Position numbers and translations under genes: made by a program | Notes under the pieces: model-generated | Seen by the model: the letters and a program-made list of their open reading frames with translations, nothing else | What the model was told of the DNA's origin: nothing | Database searches by the model: none | Source of the DNA: Marinibaculum pumilum | Lineage (GTDB): Bacteria; Pseudomonadota; Alphaproteobacteria; Ferrovibrionales; Ferrovibrionaceae | Reading direction: 5' to 3' | Assembly (NCBI RefSeq): GCF_042646425.1 | Contig: NZ_JBHRTR010000028.1 | Coordinates: forward strand, 806,001 to 870,000 | DNA: 64,000 nt | In this document: positions 33,582 through 41,972 of the stretch, piece after piece | How the letters are laid out: each line of letters opens with the position of its first letter | How positions within the stretch are numbered: position 1 is the stretch's first letter

Positions 33582-34957
33582 TACCGCTGCGGCCAGGCCG
33601 GGTGGTGCAGGTCCACCACGAAGGCATGGGCATGACGCCCTGCCGCATGCCGGTGCGGATGGCTGTGCGGCTCCGGCCCCTCCCAGCCCTCATGCGCGTG
33701 CCGGTGGTGCTGGTCGTCGTGGACATGGAGGTGGGCATGGTCCTGCGCTTCGTGGCTGTGGGCCAGGACCTGCGGGTCCGGCGATGGCCAGAGCCGCAGG
33801 GCGGTGGCGGTCGCGGCCAGGCAGAGCGCCGCAAGGATCGCGAAGGCGGCCTCCAGCCCCAGCACCTTGCCGGCCCAGCCGGCAAGCGGGTAGGTGGCCA
33901 GCCAGCACAGATGCGACAGGGCGAACTGCGCCGCGAACAAAGCCGGGCGATCGCCCTCCGTCGATGAGCGGCGCAGCAGGCGCCCGGCCGGGGTCTGCAC
34001 CAGGGCACTGCCGGCGCCCAGCAGCAGCCAGATCGCCAGCAGGCCGGAAAGGCCGGGCTGCAGCAGCCCCGCCAGCAGGCCGAGGCCCATCGCCGCGCCG
34101 CCGGCCAGCATCACCGGCCGCTCCGGCAGCCGGCGCAGCAGGCGCGGCAGGGCCAGAGCGGCGGCCATCGCGCCGGCACCCGCGGCGGCGAAGGCGATGG
34201 CGGTGTCGCTGTCGCTGCCGCCCAGACGGTCGCGGACGATCACCACCGTGTTGACGATGGTCATGGCGCCGCCGGCGGCGACCGCGACGGCCAGCGCCAG
34301 CAGGGCGCGCAGCCGCGGCGTGCGCAGATAGATCCGCATCCCGAACAGCAGGTTCTCCGCGATGCCGCCGGCCCGCTCCGGCGGCCGCGCGGCGGGCAGG
34401 CGGGTGGTGGCGACCAGCAGGGCGGAGGCGGCGAAGGCGGCGGCATTGGCCAGGAAGAGGCCGTCATAGCTGATCGCCAGCAGCGCCAGCGCCGCGGCGG
34501 CCGGGCTCAGCAGGTTCTCCAGCTCGTAGGCCAGGCGGGAGAGGGAGAGCGCCTGCGTGTAGCGCTCCTCGTCCTGCAGCACGTCGGGGATGCTGGCCTG
34601 GAACACCGGCGTGAAGGCGGCGGAGCAGGCATTCACCAGGAAGATCAGCAGGTAGACCTGCCAGACCGCGGTGACGAAGGGCAGGGCCAGCACGATGCCG
34701 GCCCGCGCCAGGTCCAGCGCCACCAGTAGCCGCCGCCTATCCAGGCGGTGGGCGACGGCGCCGGCGACCGGCGCGATCGTCACATAGGCGATCATCTTCA
34801 GCGCCAGGGCGGTGCCCAGCACGGCGCCGGCATCGCCGCCGGCCAGATCGAAGGCCAGCAGGCTGAGCGCGACCGTGGTCAGCCCGGTGCCGAACAGCGC
34901 GATCGTCTGCGCGGCGAACAGGTGGCGGAAGCGGCGGTCGGCGAGCGGGGCGAACAT
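33581..34957 (-). CDS. MFS transporter with histidine-rich C-terminal tail (metal efflux candidate)
   Basis: 458 residues from the ATG at 34957; a GTG at 34972 is an alternative. The 12-TM core starts with FAPLADRRFRHLFAAQTIALFG and resembles the MFS_3/enterobactin-exporter-like group, with an internal motif RLDRRRLLVALDLARAG. The last 60 residues contain 18 histidines in clusters such as HAHLHVHDDQHHRHAH and HSHPHRH, which should lie in the cytoplasm. Such tails bind Ni, Co, Zn or Cu; the nickel exporter NreB has the same layout. Function as a metal exporter is an inference from the tail, since the core alone would suggest a drug or siderophore exporter. Confidence 0.88.
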   Translation of the reverse strand: MFAPLADRRFRHLFAAQTIALFGTGLTTVALSLLAFDLAGGDAGAVLGTALALKMIAYVTIAPVAGAVAHRLDRRRLLVALDLARAGIVLALPFVTAVWQVYLLIFLVNACSAAFTPVFQASIPDVLQDEERYTQALSLSRLAYELENLLSPAAAALALLAISYDGLFLANAAAFAASALLVATTRLPAARPPERAGGIAENLLFGMRIYLRTPRLRALLALAVAVAAGGAMTIVNTVVIVRDRLGGSDSDTAIAFAAAGAGAMAAALALPRLLRRLPERPVMLAGGAAMGLGLLAGLLQPGLSGLLAIWLLLGAGSALVQTPAGRLLRRSSTEGDRPALFAAQFALSHLCWLATYPLAGWAGKVLGLEAAFAILAALCLAATATALRLWPSPDPQVLAHSHEAQDHAHLHVHDDQHHRHAHEGWEGPEPHSHPHRHAAGRHAHAFVVDLHHPAWPQR

Positions 34958-35050
34958 CGGCACAGGCTGCACCGGCCGGCCGTGCCTGTCGACGGGGGAA
35001 CCCGGCGGTCAGGCAGGCATTATCCGGGCGGGGGCGGAAAGGCCAGACGG

Positions 35051-35500
35051 ATGACGGCGAAGCTGAACCACACCATCGTCGCCGCGCGCGACAAGGAAAA
35101 GTCGGCCCTCTTCATGTCAGAGATCCTGGGTCTGCCGCCGCCGGTCGCGTTCGGTCATTTCGTCCTGGTCACCGTCGGTGACGAGCTGACCCTGGACTTC
35201 CGCGACAAGGCGGGAGAGATCGTCCCCCAGCACTACGCCTTTCTGGTCAGCGAGACGGGGTTCGACGAGATCTTCGCGCGCATCGTCGCCCGCGGCCTCG
35301 ACCACTGGGCCGATCCCGGCCGCCAGCGGGCGGGAGAGGTCAACCGCTGGGACGATGGCCGCGGCGTCTACTTTCCCGATCCTGACGGCCATCTGCTGGA
35401 AATCCTGACCCGACCCTATGGCAGCCTGGGCATGTCGGCCGAACATCCGCACCCACTCGTCGCGCGGACCCTGCAGACGGGGGGTGGCGGCGCGGACTGA
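35051..35500 (+). CDS. VOC family (glyoxalase/bleomycin resistance-like) protein
   Basis: 149 residues from the ATG at 35051. Two beta-alpha-beta-beta-beta modules are visible, starting with LNHTIVAARDKEKSALFMSE and ending with VYFPDPDGHLLEILTRPYG. Candidate metal ligands are the His of LNHTIV, the His of PQHYAF and the Glu of HLLEIL. It is a single-domain member that would work as a dimer; activity may be a lyase, dioxygenase or resistance function. It diverges from the MFS gene and lies 151 bases upstream of the dimethylformamidase-like pair. Confidence 0.87.
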   Translation: MTAKLNHTIVAARDKEKSALFMSEILGLPPPVAFGHFVLVTVGDELTLDFRDKAGEIVPQHYAFLVSETGFDEIFARIVARGLDHWADPGRQRAGEVNRWDDGRGVYFPDPDGHLLEILTRPYGSLGMSAEHPHPLVARTLQTGGGGAD

Positions 35501-35548
35501 TTCTCCCAACAGCGCCATCCAGGTCCTGCCGGCCGTCAAAGATGGACA

Positions 35549-35580
35549 GACGTCATGCCGACGTCCTACTGTCGTAGTAT
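35549..35580 (+). promoter_or_regulatory. Candidate regulatory site upstream of the dimethylformamidase-like genes
   Basis: Two copies of GACGTC at 35549 and 35560 are separated by five bases, followed immediately by CTAC-TGTC-GTAG, another small dyad, and a -10-like TAGTAT at 35575. The cluster of dyads 70-100 bases before the small-subunit start suggests an operator overlapping a promoter. No regulator of this site can be named. Confidence 0.35.
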
Positions 35581-35651
35581 CGTGGCGGGCGCCCGGTGAG
35601 AGCGAAGATCCGCCGTGTTCGCCGCGGGCGACCGGTTCGGGAGAGGGCCAG

Positions 35652-35960
35652 ATGTCGGTATACAAGATCACCCCTGCCGACAGGCAGCTGGTCGAAGAGT
35701 TCCGCAGCAATCCCGTCGGCCATCACAGCCCGGAACTGCAGCGGGTGCTGACCCGCCTGCGCGGGCAGGAACCTGCCGGCAAGTACGTCCTGGTCTGCAC
35801 CCGCCCGCATGAGGAGTTCGTCCTGGCGGAACTGCCGGCACAACGCGGCCAGCCCCTGAAGATCCACCACAACCGCGTCTTCCATTCGCAGGAGGAGGCG
35901 GAGTGGGAAGTTTTCAAGATGCGCTGGGAGCAGGCGACGGGCGAAAAGCTGGACGACTGA
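35652..35960 (+). CDS. Small protein, probable N,N-dimethylformamidase small subunit
   Basis: 102 residues from the ATG at 35652. It is charged, probably alpha/beta, without signal peptide or membrane segment; recognisable stretches are YKITPADRQLVEEF at the start and HNRVFHSQEEAEWEVFKMRW near the end. Alone it matches no family I know. It directly precedes the large-subunit gene, with 38 bases between, and dimethylformamidase is an alpha2beta2 enzyme with a small alpha subunit encoded upstream of the large one. The assignment therefore rests on context and size (the known alpha subunit is somewhat longer, about 130 residues). Confidence 0.65.
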   Translation: MSVYKITPADRQLVEEFRSNPVGHHSPELQRVLTRLRGQEPAGKYVLVCTRPHEEFVLAELPAQRGQPLKIHHNRVFHSQEEAEWEVFKMRWEQATGEKLDD

Positions 35961-35998
35961 CCGGGGCCGGGACAGCATCATCGGAGGCGGGGCGGCAG

Positions 35999-38275
35999 AT
36001 GAAGAAGATCCTGGGATACAGCGACAAGATCAGTGTGCGCCCCGGCGAGGAGATCGCCTTCAAGGTATCCAGCCTGGAAGGCCGGGCCTATGACGCCTCG
36101 ATCGTCCGCATCATCCATGGCGACAACAACCCGGCCGGCCCCGGCTGCCGCTTCGAGCCGGTGGCAACCGCGATCGACGGCCGCTATGACGGCCGCCCGC
36201 AGGAGGCGCTGGCCGGGTCATATGTCACCGTGCCGGACCATCCGCTGTTCGCCGGGCTGCGCAGCTTCACCCTGCAGGCGATGATCTGGCCGACCCTGCC
36301 GGGGCAGGGCGCGCAAAGCGTGATCTCGCGCTGGGACGAGGGCCGCAAGGCCGGCTTCATCCTGGGACTCGACGCAGCCGGCTGCGTCGCACTGACCATT
36401 GGGGATGGCAGCGGCAAGGTCGCGACGTTCGGCAGCGGCAAGCCGGTGCTGGCACGCGAATGGTACCTGGCGGCGGCCAGCTTTGACGCCGCCACCGGCA
36501 CGGTGACCGTGCACCAGGTGCCGCAGGCCGTCTATGGCCATATCGACGATGCATCCACCGTCACGGATCGGCCGGGCTTCGCGCCGGGCGACGCCGGCGG
36601 TCCGCTGCTGATCGCCGCGCATCCCGTCGGTACCGTTGGAACCCGCCTGCGCACCGCGGGGCATTTCAACGGCAAGATCGACAGCCCGGCGGTTTCCGCC
36701 GTTCTGCTCGACCCGATGGGGCTGGAACAGGTGCTGACCGGCCGCCTGCCCGACGCGGCGGCGCCGGCGCTGGTCGCCCGCTGGGATTTCGGTCAGGGGA
36801 TCAGCGGCGAGACGGTCTTCGACATCTCGCCCAACCGCCTGCATGGGCAGACCGTGAACATGCCGGTGCGGGCGATGAAGGGCTACAACTGGACCGGCCG
36901 CGAGATGAACTGGAGCCGCGCGCCGCAGGAATATGGCGCGATCCATTTCCACGACGACGACCTGTACGATTGCGGCTGGCAGACCGACTTCACCCTGACC
37001 GTGGCCGACGGCCTGAAGAGCGGCATCTACGCCGCCCGGGTGCGCCTTGACGAAACCTCGCCGGGCGGCGTCGGGGAGGATTACATGCCCTTCGTGGTGC
37101 GGGGGCCCAAGACATCTGCCTCAGGCGGACGGCCCCGCGCCCGCGCGGCCTTCCTGGTGCCGACCGCGAGCTACATGGCCTATGCCAACGAGCATATGGC
37201 GTTCGACGGGGCGACGACCGAGGTGCTGGCCGGGCGCATCCCGGTGCTCTATCCGAACGACGTGTTCCTGGCGGAGAACCGGAATTTCGGCGGCTCCTGC
37301 TACGACACCCATGCTGACGGCAGCGGCATCTGCTTCAGCTCGCGCCTGCGGCCGATCCTGAACATGCGGCCCGACTACCAGTCCTGGGTCGGCGGCATCG
37401 GCTCCTCGCTGTGGCAGTTCAACGCCGACACCCACATCACCGACTGGCTGGAGGCGCAGGGCTTCGACTTCGACTGCCTGACCGACGAGGACCTGCACTA
37501 CGAAGGCGTGGGCGCGCTGGACGGCTACGACGTCGTGATGACGGGCACCCACCCGGAATACCATTCGACGGCGATGTGGGACGCCATGGACGCGTTCAAG
37601 AAGCGCGGCGGGCGGCTGATGTATCTGGGCGCGAACGGCTGGTACTGGCGCATCGCCTACCACCCGACGAAGCCCGGCGTGATGGAGGTGCGCCGCAACG
37701 AGGACGGAATCCGCGCCTGGGCGGCGGAGCCAGGCGAGTACTACCACGCCTTCACCGGCGAATATGGCGGGCTGTGGCGGCGCAACGGCCGGCCGCCGCA
37801 GGTGATGGCCGGCACCGGATTCACCGCCCAGGGCTTCGACATCTGCTCCTACTACCGGCGGCAGAAGGATGCCGACGACCCCCGCGTCGCCTTCATCTTC
37901 GACGGCGTGCCGGACGAGATCATCGGCGATTTCGGTCTGATCGGCGGCGGTGCCGCGGGGCTGGAACTGGACCGCGCCGACCGCCTGCTGGGCACGCCGC
38001 CGAACGCGCTGCTGCTGGCCTCGTCGGAGAACCATACCGACATCTACCTGGTCGTCAGCGAGGAGATCCTGATCAACTATCCCGGCCAGGGCGGCCATGA
38101 GAGCCCGCTGGTGCGCGCCGACATGCTGTTCTACGAGACCGCCGCCGGCGGCGCCGTCTTCTCCACCAGCTCGATCGCCTGGGCGGGCAGCCTGTCGCAC
38201 AACGGCTACGACAACAACGTCTCCCGCATCACCGGGAACGTGCTGCGCCGCTTCCTGGACCCGACGCCGTTCTGA
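35999..38275 (+). CDS. N,N-dimethylformamidase large subunit-like amidohydrolase
   Basis: 758 residues from the ATG at 35999 with GGAGG upstream. The N-terminal half contains a lectin-like (LamG/concanavalin) domain around residues 70-240. The C-terminal half is the catalytic part with SYMAYANEHM, GGSCYDTHADGSG and GTHPEYHS. In the Paracoccus enzyme a single iron is held by two tyrosines and one glutamate, Glu521 by memory; Glu520 of the HPEYHS motif and Tyr395/Tyr435 here are the likely counterparts. The enzyme hydrolyses DMF or similar small N-alkyl amides to amine and acid. The family also contains uncharacterised members, so DMF itself is not certain. Confidence 0.82.
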   Translation: MKKILGYSDKISVRPGEEIAFKVSSLEGRAYDASIVRIIHGDNNPAGPGCRFEPVATAIDGRYDGRPQEALAGSYVTVPDHPLFAGLRSFTLQAMIWPTLPGQGAQSVISRWDEGRKAGFILGLDAAGCVALTIGDGSGKVATFGSGKPVLAREWYLAAASFDAATGTVTVHQVPQAVYGHIDDASTVTDRPGFAPGDAGGPLLIAAHPVGTVGTRLRTAGHFNGKIDSPAVSAVLLDPMGLEQVLTGRLPDAAAPALVARWDFGQGISGETVFDISPNRLHGQTVNMPVRAMKGYNWTGREMNWSRAPQEYGAIHFHDDDLYDCGWQTDFTLTVADGLKSGIYAARVRLDETSPGGVGEDYMPFVVRGPKTSASGGRPRARAAFLVPTASYMAYANEHMAFDGATTEVLAGRIPVLYPNDVFLAENRNFGGSCYDTHADGSGICFSSRLRPILNMRPDYQSWVGGIGSSLWQFNADTHITDWLEAQGFDFDCLTDEDLHYEGVGALDGYDVVMTGTHPEYHSTAMWDAMDAFKKRGGRLMYLGANGWYWRIAYHPTKPGVMEVRRNEDGIRAWAAEPGEYYHAFTGEYGGLWRRNGRPPQVMAGTGFTAQGFDICSYYRRQKDADDPRVAFIFDGVPDEIIGDFGLIGGGAAGLELDRADRLLGTPPNALLLASSENHTDIYLVVSEEILINYPGQGGHESPLVRADMLFYETAAGGAVFSTSSIAWAGSLSHNGYDNNVSRITGNVLRRFLDPTPF

Positions 38276-38349
38276 GGGGACGGAAGCGCCAGCCACGCTT
38301 GGAGCGCTGCCGCCAAAGGGGATGCAGCAAAAAGCAGTGAGATCCGTCG

Positions 38350-38433
38350 TCCCCGCCCTTGAGGCGGGGATCCATTCCGCAAGCCGCGATGCAGCTTCAG
38401 GGGTGGCGGAATGGGCTCTCGGGTCAAGCCCGA
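38350..38433. repeat. REP-like three-hairpin repeat, copy 1
   Basis: In order: a perfect 8-bp hairpin TCCCCGCC-cttga-GGCGGGGA (38350-38370), an outer dyad CCATTCCG (38372-38379) pairing with CGGAATGG (38407-38414), and a third hairpin TCGGG-tcaag-CCCGA (38419-38433). The same arrangement recurs at 63343. It lies between the convergent dimethylformamidase-like and DenD-like genes, where it could also act as a bidirectional terminator. Confidence 0.8.
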
Positions 38434-38467
38434 AAGCGACAGGTAGCTGTCATGGCCGCAATCGCTC

Positions 38468-39460
38468 TTACTTGCCCGCCGGCCTTACCATGTCGTCCTC
38501 GGCAAAGGCGCGGACCACGGCTTCCATCGACTCGTCGGCGGTGAAGCCCAGGGTGCGCGCCTTGTCCCAGCCGAAGCCGGCGGGCCAGCCGGCGACGATC
38601 TTCTGGATCGCCGGGTCCGGCTCCCAGCGGATGCGGGCGACGGCCTCTTCGCCCCCCACGGCGCGCAGGGCCTCGACCATCTGCGCCACGCTCACCGTGA
38701 TGCCGGGGAAGTTCAGCGACCGCCAGGGCCCCAGCGCACCGTCCGGCAGTTCGTGCAGGGCGACCAGGCCCGCCACCGCCTTGCGCGGGGAGAGCACGAC
38801 CATCTGCGCATCCTCGGTCACCGGGCAGACCGTTTCTTCGCCCTGCAGCGGCTCGCGGATGATCGAGGAGACCCAGGTCGAGGCCGCCCGGTTCGGCCGG
38901 CCGGGCCGGATCGCGATGGTCGGCAGGCGCACGGAGCGGGCATCGACGAAGCCCTTGCGCGAATAGTCGTTGGCCAGCAGTTCGCCAATCGCCTTCTGCG
39001 TGCCGTAGGAGGTCTGCGGCGTCTGCGGCGTGTCGTCGTCGACCGCCTCGCTCCAGGCGCCGCCGAAGGTGGCCAGCGAAGAGGTGAAGACGATGCGGCT
39101 GCGATGGTCGGTCGCCCGCGCCGCCTCCAGCACCGCCAGCATGCCGTCCAGGTTGGTGCGGTAGCCCAGGTCGAAATCCTCCTCCGCGCCGGCGGAGACG
39201 ACGGAGGCCAGATGGAACAGGCTCTGGGTGTCGGGACCGACCAGGTCGGCCACCAGGCCGCGGTCGGCAATGTCGCCCTTGTGCAGGCTGACCCGGTTGT
39301 CGCCGGGCCGCGGCGAGACCGGCTCGACATGGTCGAAGAGCACCAGCTGGTCGACTTCCTGCTCGCTGCCGTCGGCACCGGTCAGCCGGCCGCGGTCCAG
39401 GATCGCCCCGGCCAGCTTGCGTCCCAGAAAGCCGGCGGCGCCGGTGATCACGACCTTCAT
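38468..39460 (-). CDS. NAD-dependent epimerase/dehydrogenase, DenD-like (D-erythronate dehydrogenase type)
   Basis: 330 residues from the ATG at 39460. The nucleotide-binding motif is ITGAAGFLGRKL, the serine region is FTSSLATFGG and the catalytic motif is SYGTQKAIGELL, which together with the following ANDYSRKGF is typical of DenD, the enzyme oxidising D-erythronate to 2-keto-erythronate in four-carbon sugar acid catabolism. The partner genes denA, denB and denC (kinase, aldolase-like and isomerase) are not adjacent, so it may act on another sugar acid or nucleotide sugar. It diverges from the AraC-type gene by 73 bases. Confidence 0.85.
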   Translation of the reverse strand: MKVVITGAAGFLGRKLAGAILDRGRLTGADGSEQEVDQLVLFDHVEPVSPRPGDNRVSLHKGDIADRGLVADLVGPDTQSLFHLASVVSAGAEEDFDLGYRTNLDGMLAVLEAARATDHRSRIVFTSSLATFGGAWSEAVDDDTPQTPQTSYGTQKAIGELLANDYSRKGFVDARSVRLPTIAIRPGRPNRAASTWVSSIIREPLQGEETVCPVTEDAQMVVLSPRKAVAGLVALHELPDGALGPWRSLNFPGITVSVAQMVEALRAVGGEEAVARIRWEPDPAIQKIVAGWPAGFGWDKARTLGFTADESMEAVVRAFAEDDMVRPAGK

Positions 39461-39533
39461 CTTTCTCGTCTCCTCCTGCGCGCCGGGTTGTAGGGTATCC
39501 CGGCTTCGGCCCCGCCGTCCCGATAGGGGTACC

Positions 39534-40256
39534 ATGGACGACCAACTGCGATACGACTATGCGGGCGACAGCCGCGTTCTGGAAGGCGCCGACTGGATCG
39601 GCTGCCGTCCCGCCGGGCTGCGGCTGCACTACCATGCCGAGACCCAGCTCTCGGTCGTCTGGAACGGCTGCCGGGACTATTGCATCGGCGCCCACCGGCT
39701 GCGCCTCGCGCCCGGCCATATCCTGGCCATCGGCGGACTGGTGGCGCATCGCGCGCTGCCCACGCAAGGGCGGCAGGTGATCTCTGCCGAATTCTACCTG
39801 CCGCCCGATTCGCTGCCCGACGGGCTGGCGGACCGTCTGGCGCGCTCCGCCTACCTGCTGGCGGCGGCACCGGCCCTGCTGGATATCGCGCCAGGGGCGG
39901 TCGGCGATCTCGTCGCCGGCGGGCTGTCGCGGCATGCGCCGCGCTGGACCGGCCCCGCGCGTCCGGTCGCACGGGCGCCCGGCGGCACCGGCGGAGGCGC
40001 CGCTGCCGCGCGCCTGTCCGGGTTGAGCCGGGAGGGCTTCATCCGTGCCTTCGCCCGGCAGTTCGGCATGACGCCCCATGCCTACGACCTGAATGCCCGC
40101 CTCAATGCCGGCCGCCAGATGCTGCGCGACGGTGCCCGCATCAGCGAGGCGGCCTATGCCGCCGGCTTCTGTGACCAGAGCCATTTCGGGCGCATGTTCC
40201 TGGCCTTCTTCGGGGCCACGCCGGGCCGCTTCCGCGCCGCCCACCACCCGGACTGA
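39534..40256 (+). CDS. AraC-family transcriptional regulator
   Basis: 240 residues from the ATG at 39534. The N-terminal cupin sensor (LHYHAETQLSVVWNG, then LAPGHILAIGGLVAH) is followed by two helix-turn-helix motifs: LSREGFIRAFARQFGMTPHA and ISEAAYAAGFCDQSHFGRMF. It lies 64 bases before the TauE/SafE permease gene on the same strand and diverges from the DenD-like gene, so either could be its target. The spacer between the two domains is short and Gly/Ala-rich. Confidence 0.9.
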   Translation: MDDQLRYDYAGDSRVLEGADWIGCRPAGLRLHYHAETQLSVVWNGCRDYCIGAHRLRLAPGHILAIGGLVAHRALPTQGRQVISAEFYLPPDSLPDGLADRLARSAYLLAAAPALLDIAPGAVGDLVAGGLSRHAPRWTGPARPVARAPGGTGGGAAAARLSGLSREGFIRAFARQFGMTPHAYDLNARLNAGRQMLRDGARISEAAYAAGFCDQSHFGRMFLAFFGATPGRFRAAHHPD

Positions 40257-40320
40257 CGGTCACTTTCATTCTATATCGCGGGCCCCCGCCATGCTTTCTG
40301 CCGGGCGGGAGGAACGGGAC

Positions 40321-41079
40321 ATGAACTTCGAGGCGGTCGCACTGCTGGGCCTTGCCGGCTTTGCCGCGGGGATCCTGAACGCCATCGCGGGCGGCGGGAC
40401 GATCTTCACCTTTTCCGCCCTGCTGGCGCTCGGCATGCCGCCGGTGGCGGCGAACGCCACCAGCGCCGCGGCTGTGGTGCTGGGTTCCGTCGCCTCTGCC
40501 CTGGCCTATCGCAGGGAGATCGTGGCGGCGTTCCGGCGCCTGCTGCCGCTGGTCGCGGTGTCGCTGGTCTGCGGTGCCCTGGGGGCATGGCTGGTGCTGC
40601 TGTCCGGCGACGGCCTGTTCGGCACCCTGGTGCCCTGGCTGCTGCTGCTGGCGACCGCGATGTTCGCCTTCAGCCGCGGCATCGCCCGCCTGGGAGCGCG
40701 GCTGGCCGGCCCGGCAACGGGACCCCGGCCGGTCTGGCCCGCCGTGCTGCTGCAGGGCGCGGTTGCCGTTTATGGCGGCTATTTCGGCGCCGGCATGGGG
40801 GTGATGATGCTGGCGACCCTGGCGCTCACCGAGAATGCCGGTTTCCACGCGGTGAATGCCGCCAAGAACCTGCTGTCTATCGTCCTGCAGGCGATGGCGG
40901 TCGCCGTCTTCCTGGCAGCCGGCGCCGTCGATCCCGCTGCCAGCCTGGTCATCGCGGTCGCCGGCATCGCCGGTGGCTGGTCCGGCGTCCATCTGGCCAG
41001 GATGCTGCCGCTGCCGGTGGTGCGGGCCTTCGTCATCGTCAGCGGCCTCGCTCTGTCGGCCTGGTACTTCCTTGCCTGA
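40321..41079 (+). CDS. TauE/SafE family sulfite/anion exporter permease
   Basis: 252 residues, eight hydrophobic segments. The repeated family motif is present in both halves: GFAAGILNAIAGGGTIFTFSAL with the conserved AxGGG, and GGYFGAGMGVMMLATLAL in the second repeat. Such inner-membrane proteins export or import small organosulphonates, sulphite or sulphoacetate. The AraC-type gene upstream is a likely regulator. The substrate is not apparent from the neighbourhood. Confidence 0.9.
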   Translation: MNFEAVALLGLAGFAAGILNAIAGGGTIFTFSALLALGMPPVAANATSAAAVVLGSVASALAYRREIVAAFRRLLPLVAVSLVCGALGAWLVLLSGDGLFGTLVPWLLLLATAMFAFSRGIARLGARLAGPATGPRPVWPAVLLQGAVAVYGGYFGAGMGVMMLATLALTENAGFHAVNAAKNLLSIVLQAMAVAVFLAAGAVDPAASLVIAVAGIAGGWSGVHLARMLPLPVVRAFVIVSGLALSAWYFLA

Positions 41080-41088
41080 CCAGGCCGG

Positions 41089-41952
41089 CTACCGGTTGAG
41101 GCGCAGGCCTTCGCGGCCCTCAGGGATCGGGTCGCCGGAATCCCGTTCCTTCACCGCCTGCTGGAAGCCGACCTCTTCCGCCCGCTGCTTGAACCACATG
41201 CCCTCCGGGCTGTGGCGGGTGATGCCGTCGAACAGGGTGGCGATCATCTGGGTGTTTGCCATGCCCATATTGTCGAAGGCCTGGTTGATCATCAGCTTCT
41301 GCATCATCAGCTGGTTCTTCGGCACACCGGCCATGCGGTCCAGGAAGGCCCGCACCCGGTCGGCCAGGGCATCCTCGGGCACCGCCTCCAGCGCCAGGCC
41401 CAGTTCGGCAGCCTCCCGCCCGTCGATCAGGTCGCCGGTGAACAGCATGCGCTTCGCCACCTGCGCGCCGACCCGGTAGACCCACATCGCCGTGGTCGGG
41501 CAGCCCCAGACCCGCGCCGGCGGATAGCCGATGCGCGCATCCTCCGCCATGAAGAGGATGTCGCAGGACAGGGCGATGTCGCTGCCGCCGGCCACCGCAT
41601 GGCCATGCACCTGCGCCACCGTCGGCTTGTAGCTGCGCCACAGGCTCTGATAATCGTCGGTGAAGCCCTTCATGATCTTGTAGTCGATCATCGGGTCCCA
41701 GGGCATCGGCTGCACGCCCGCATTGGGCCCTTCGCTTTCGGCGTACATCTTCAGGTCGTAGCCGGAGCAGAAGGCCCGGCCGGCGCCCTTCAGCAGGATG
41801 ACATGGACGGCATCGTCGTCATTGGCCTGCTGCACGGCCCGGCGGATCTCGCCCGGCATCCGGTCGTCGATCGCGTTCAGCCGCTCGGGCCGGTTCAGGG
41901 TGATCACCGCCACCCTGTCCTCGACCGCATAGGTCAGGCTGCTGAAGTCCAA
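41089..41952 (-). CDS. Crotonase-fold (enoyl-CoA hydratase/isomerase) protein with altered catalytic residues
   Basis: 287 residues. The first codon is TTG at 41952, preceded by AAGGGAG; no ATG is available before residue 32. The crotonase pattern is clear: LNRPERLNAID, the oxyanion-hole stretch GRAFCSGYDL and HAVAGGSDIALSCD. Compared with enoyl-CoA hydratase, the first catalytic Glu (GGGCEL) is Asp125 and the second (in GQPE) is Pro145, so standard hydration is unlikely. Dehalogenases and isomerases of the family use an Asp near this site. It lies 20 bases after an acyl-CoA ligase gene and presumably acts on its product. Confidence 0.85.
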   Translation of the reverse strand: MDFSSLTYAVEDRVAVITLNRPERLNAIDDRMPGEIRRAVQQANDDDAVHVILLKGAGRAFCSGYDLKMYAESEGPNAGVQPMPWDPMIDYKIMKGFTDDYQSLWRSYKPTVAQVHGHAVAGGSDIALSCDILFMAEDARIGYPPARVWGCPTTAMWVYRVGAQVAKRMLFTGDLIDGREAAELGLALEAVPEDALADRVRAFLDRMAGVPKNQLMMQKLMINQAFDNMGMANTQMIATLFDGITRHSPEGMWFKQRAEEVGFQQAVKERDSGDPIPEGREGLRLNR

Positions 41953-41972
41953 GGCCGGCTCCCTTCTGGCCG

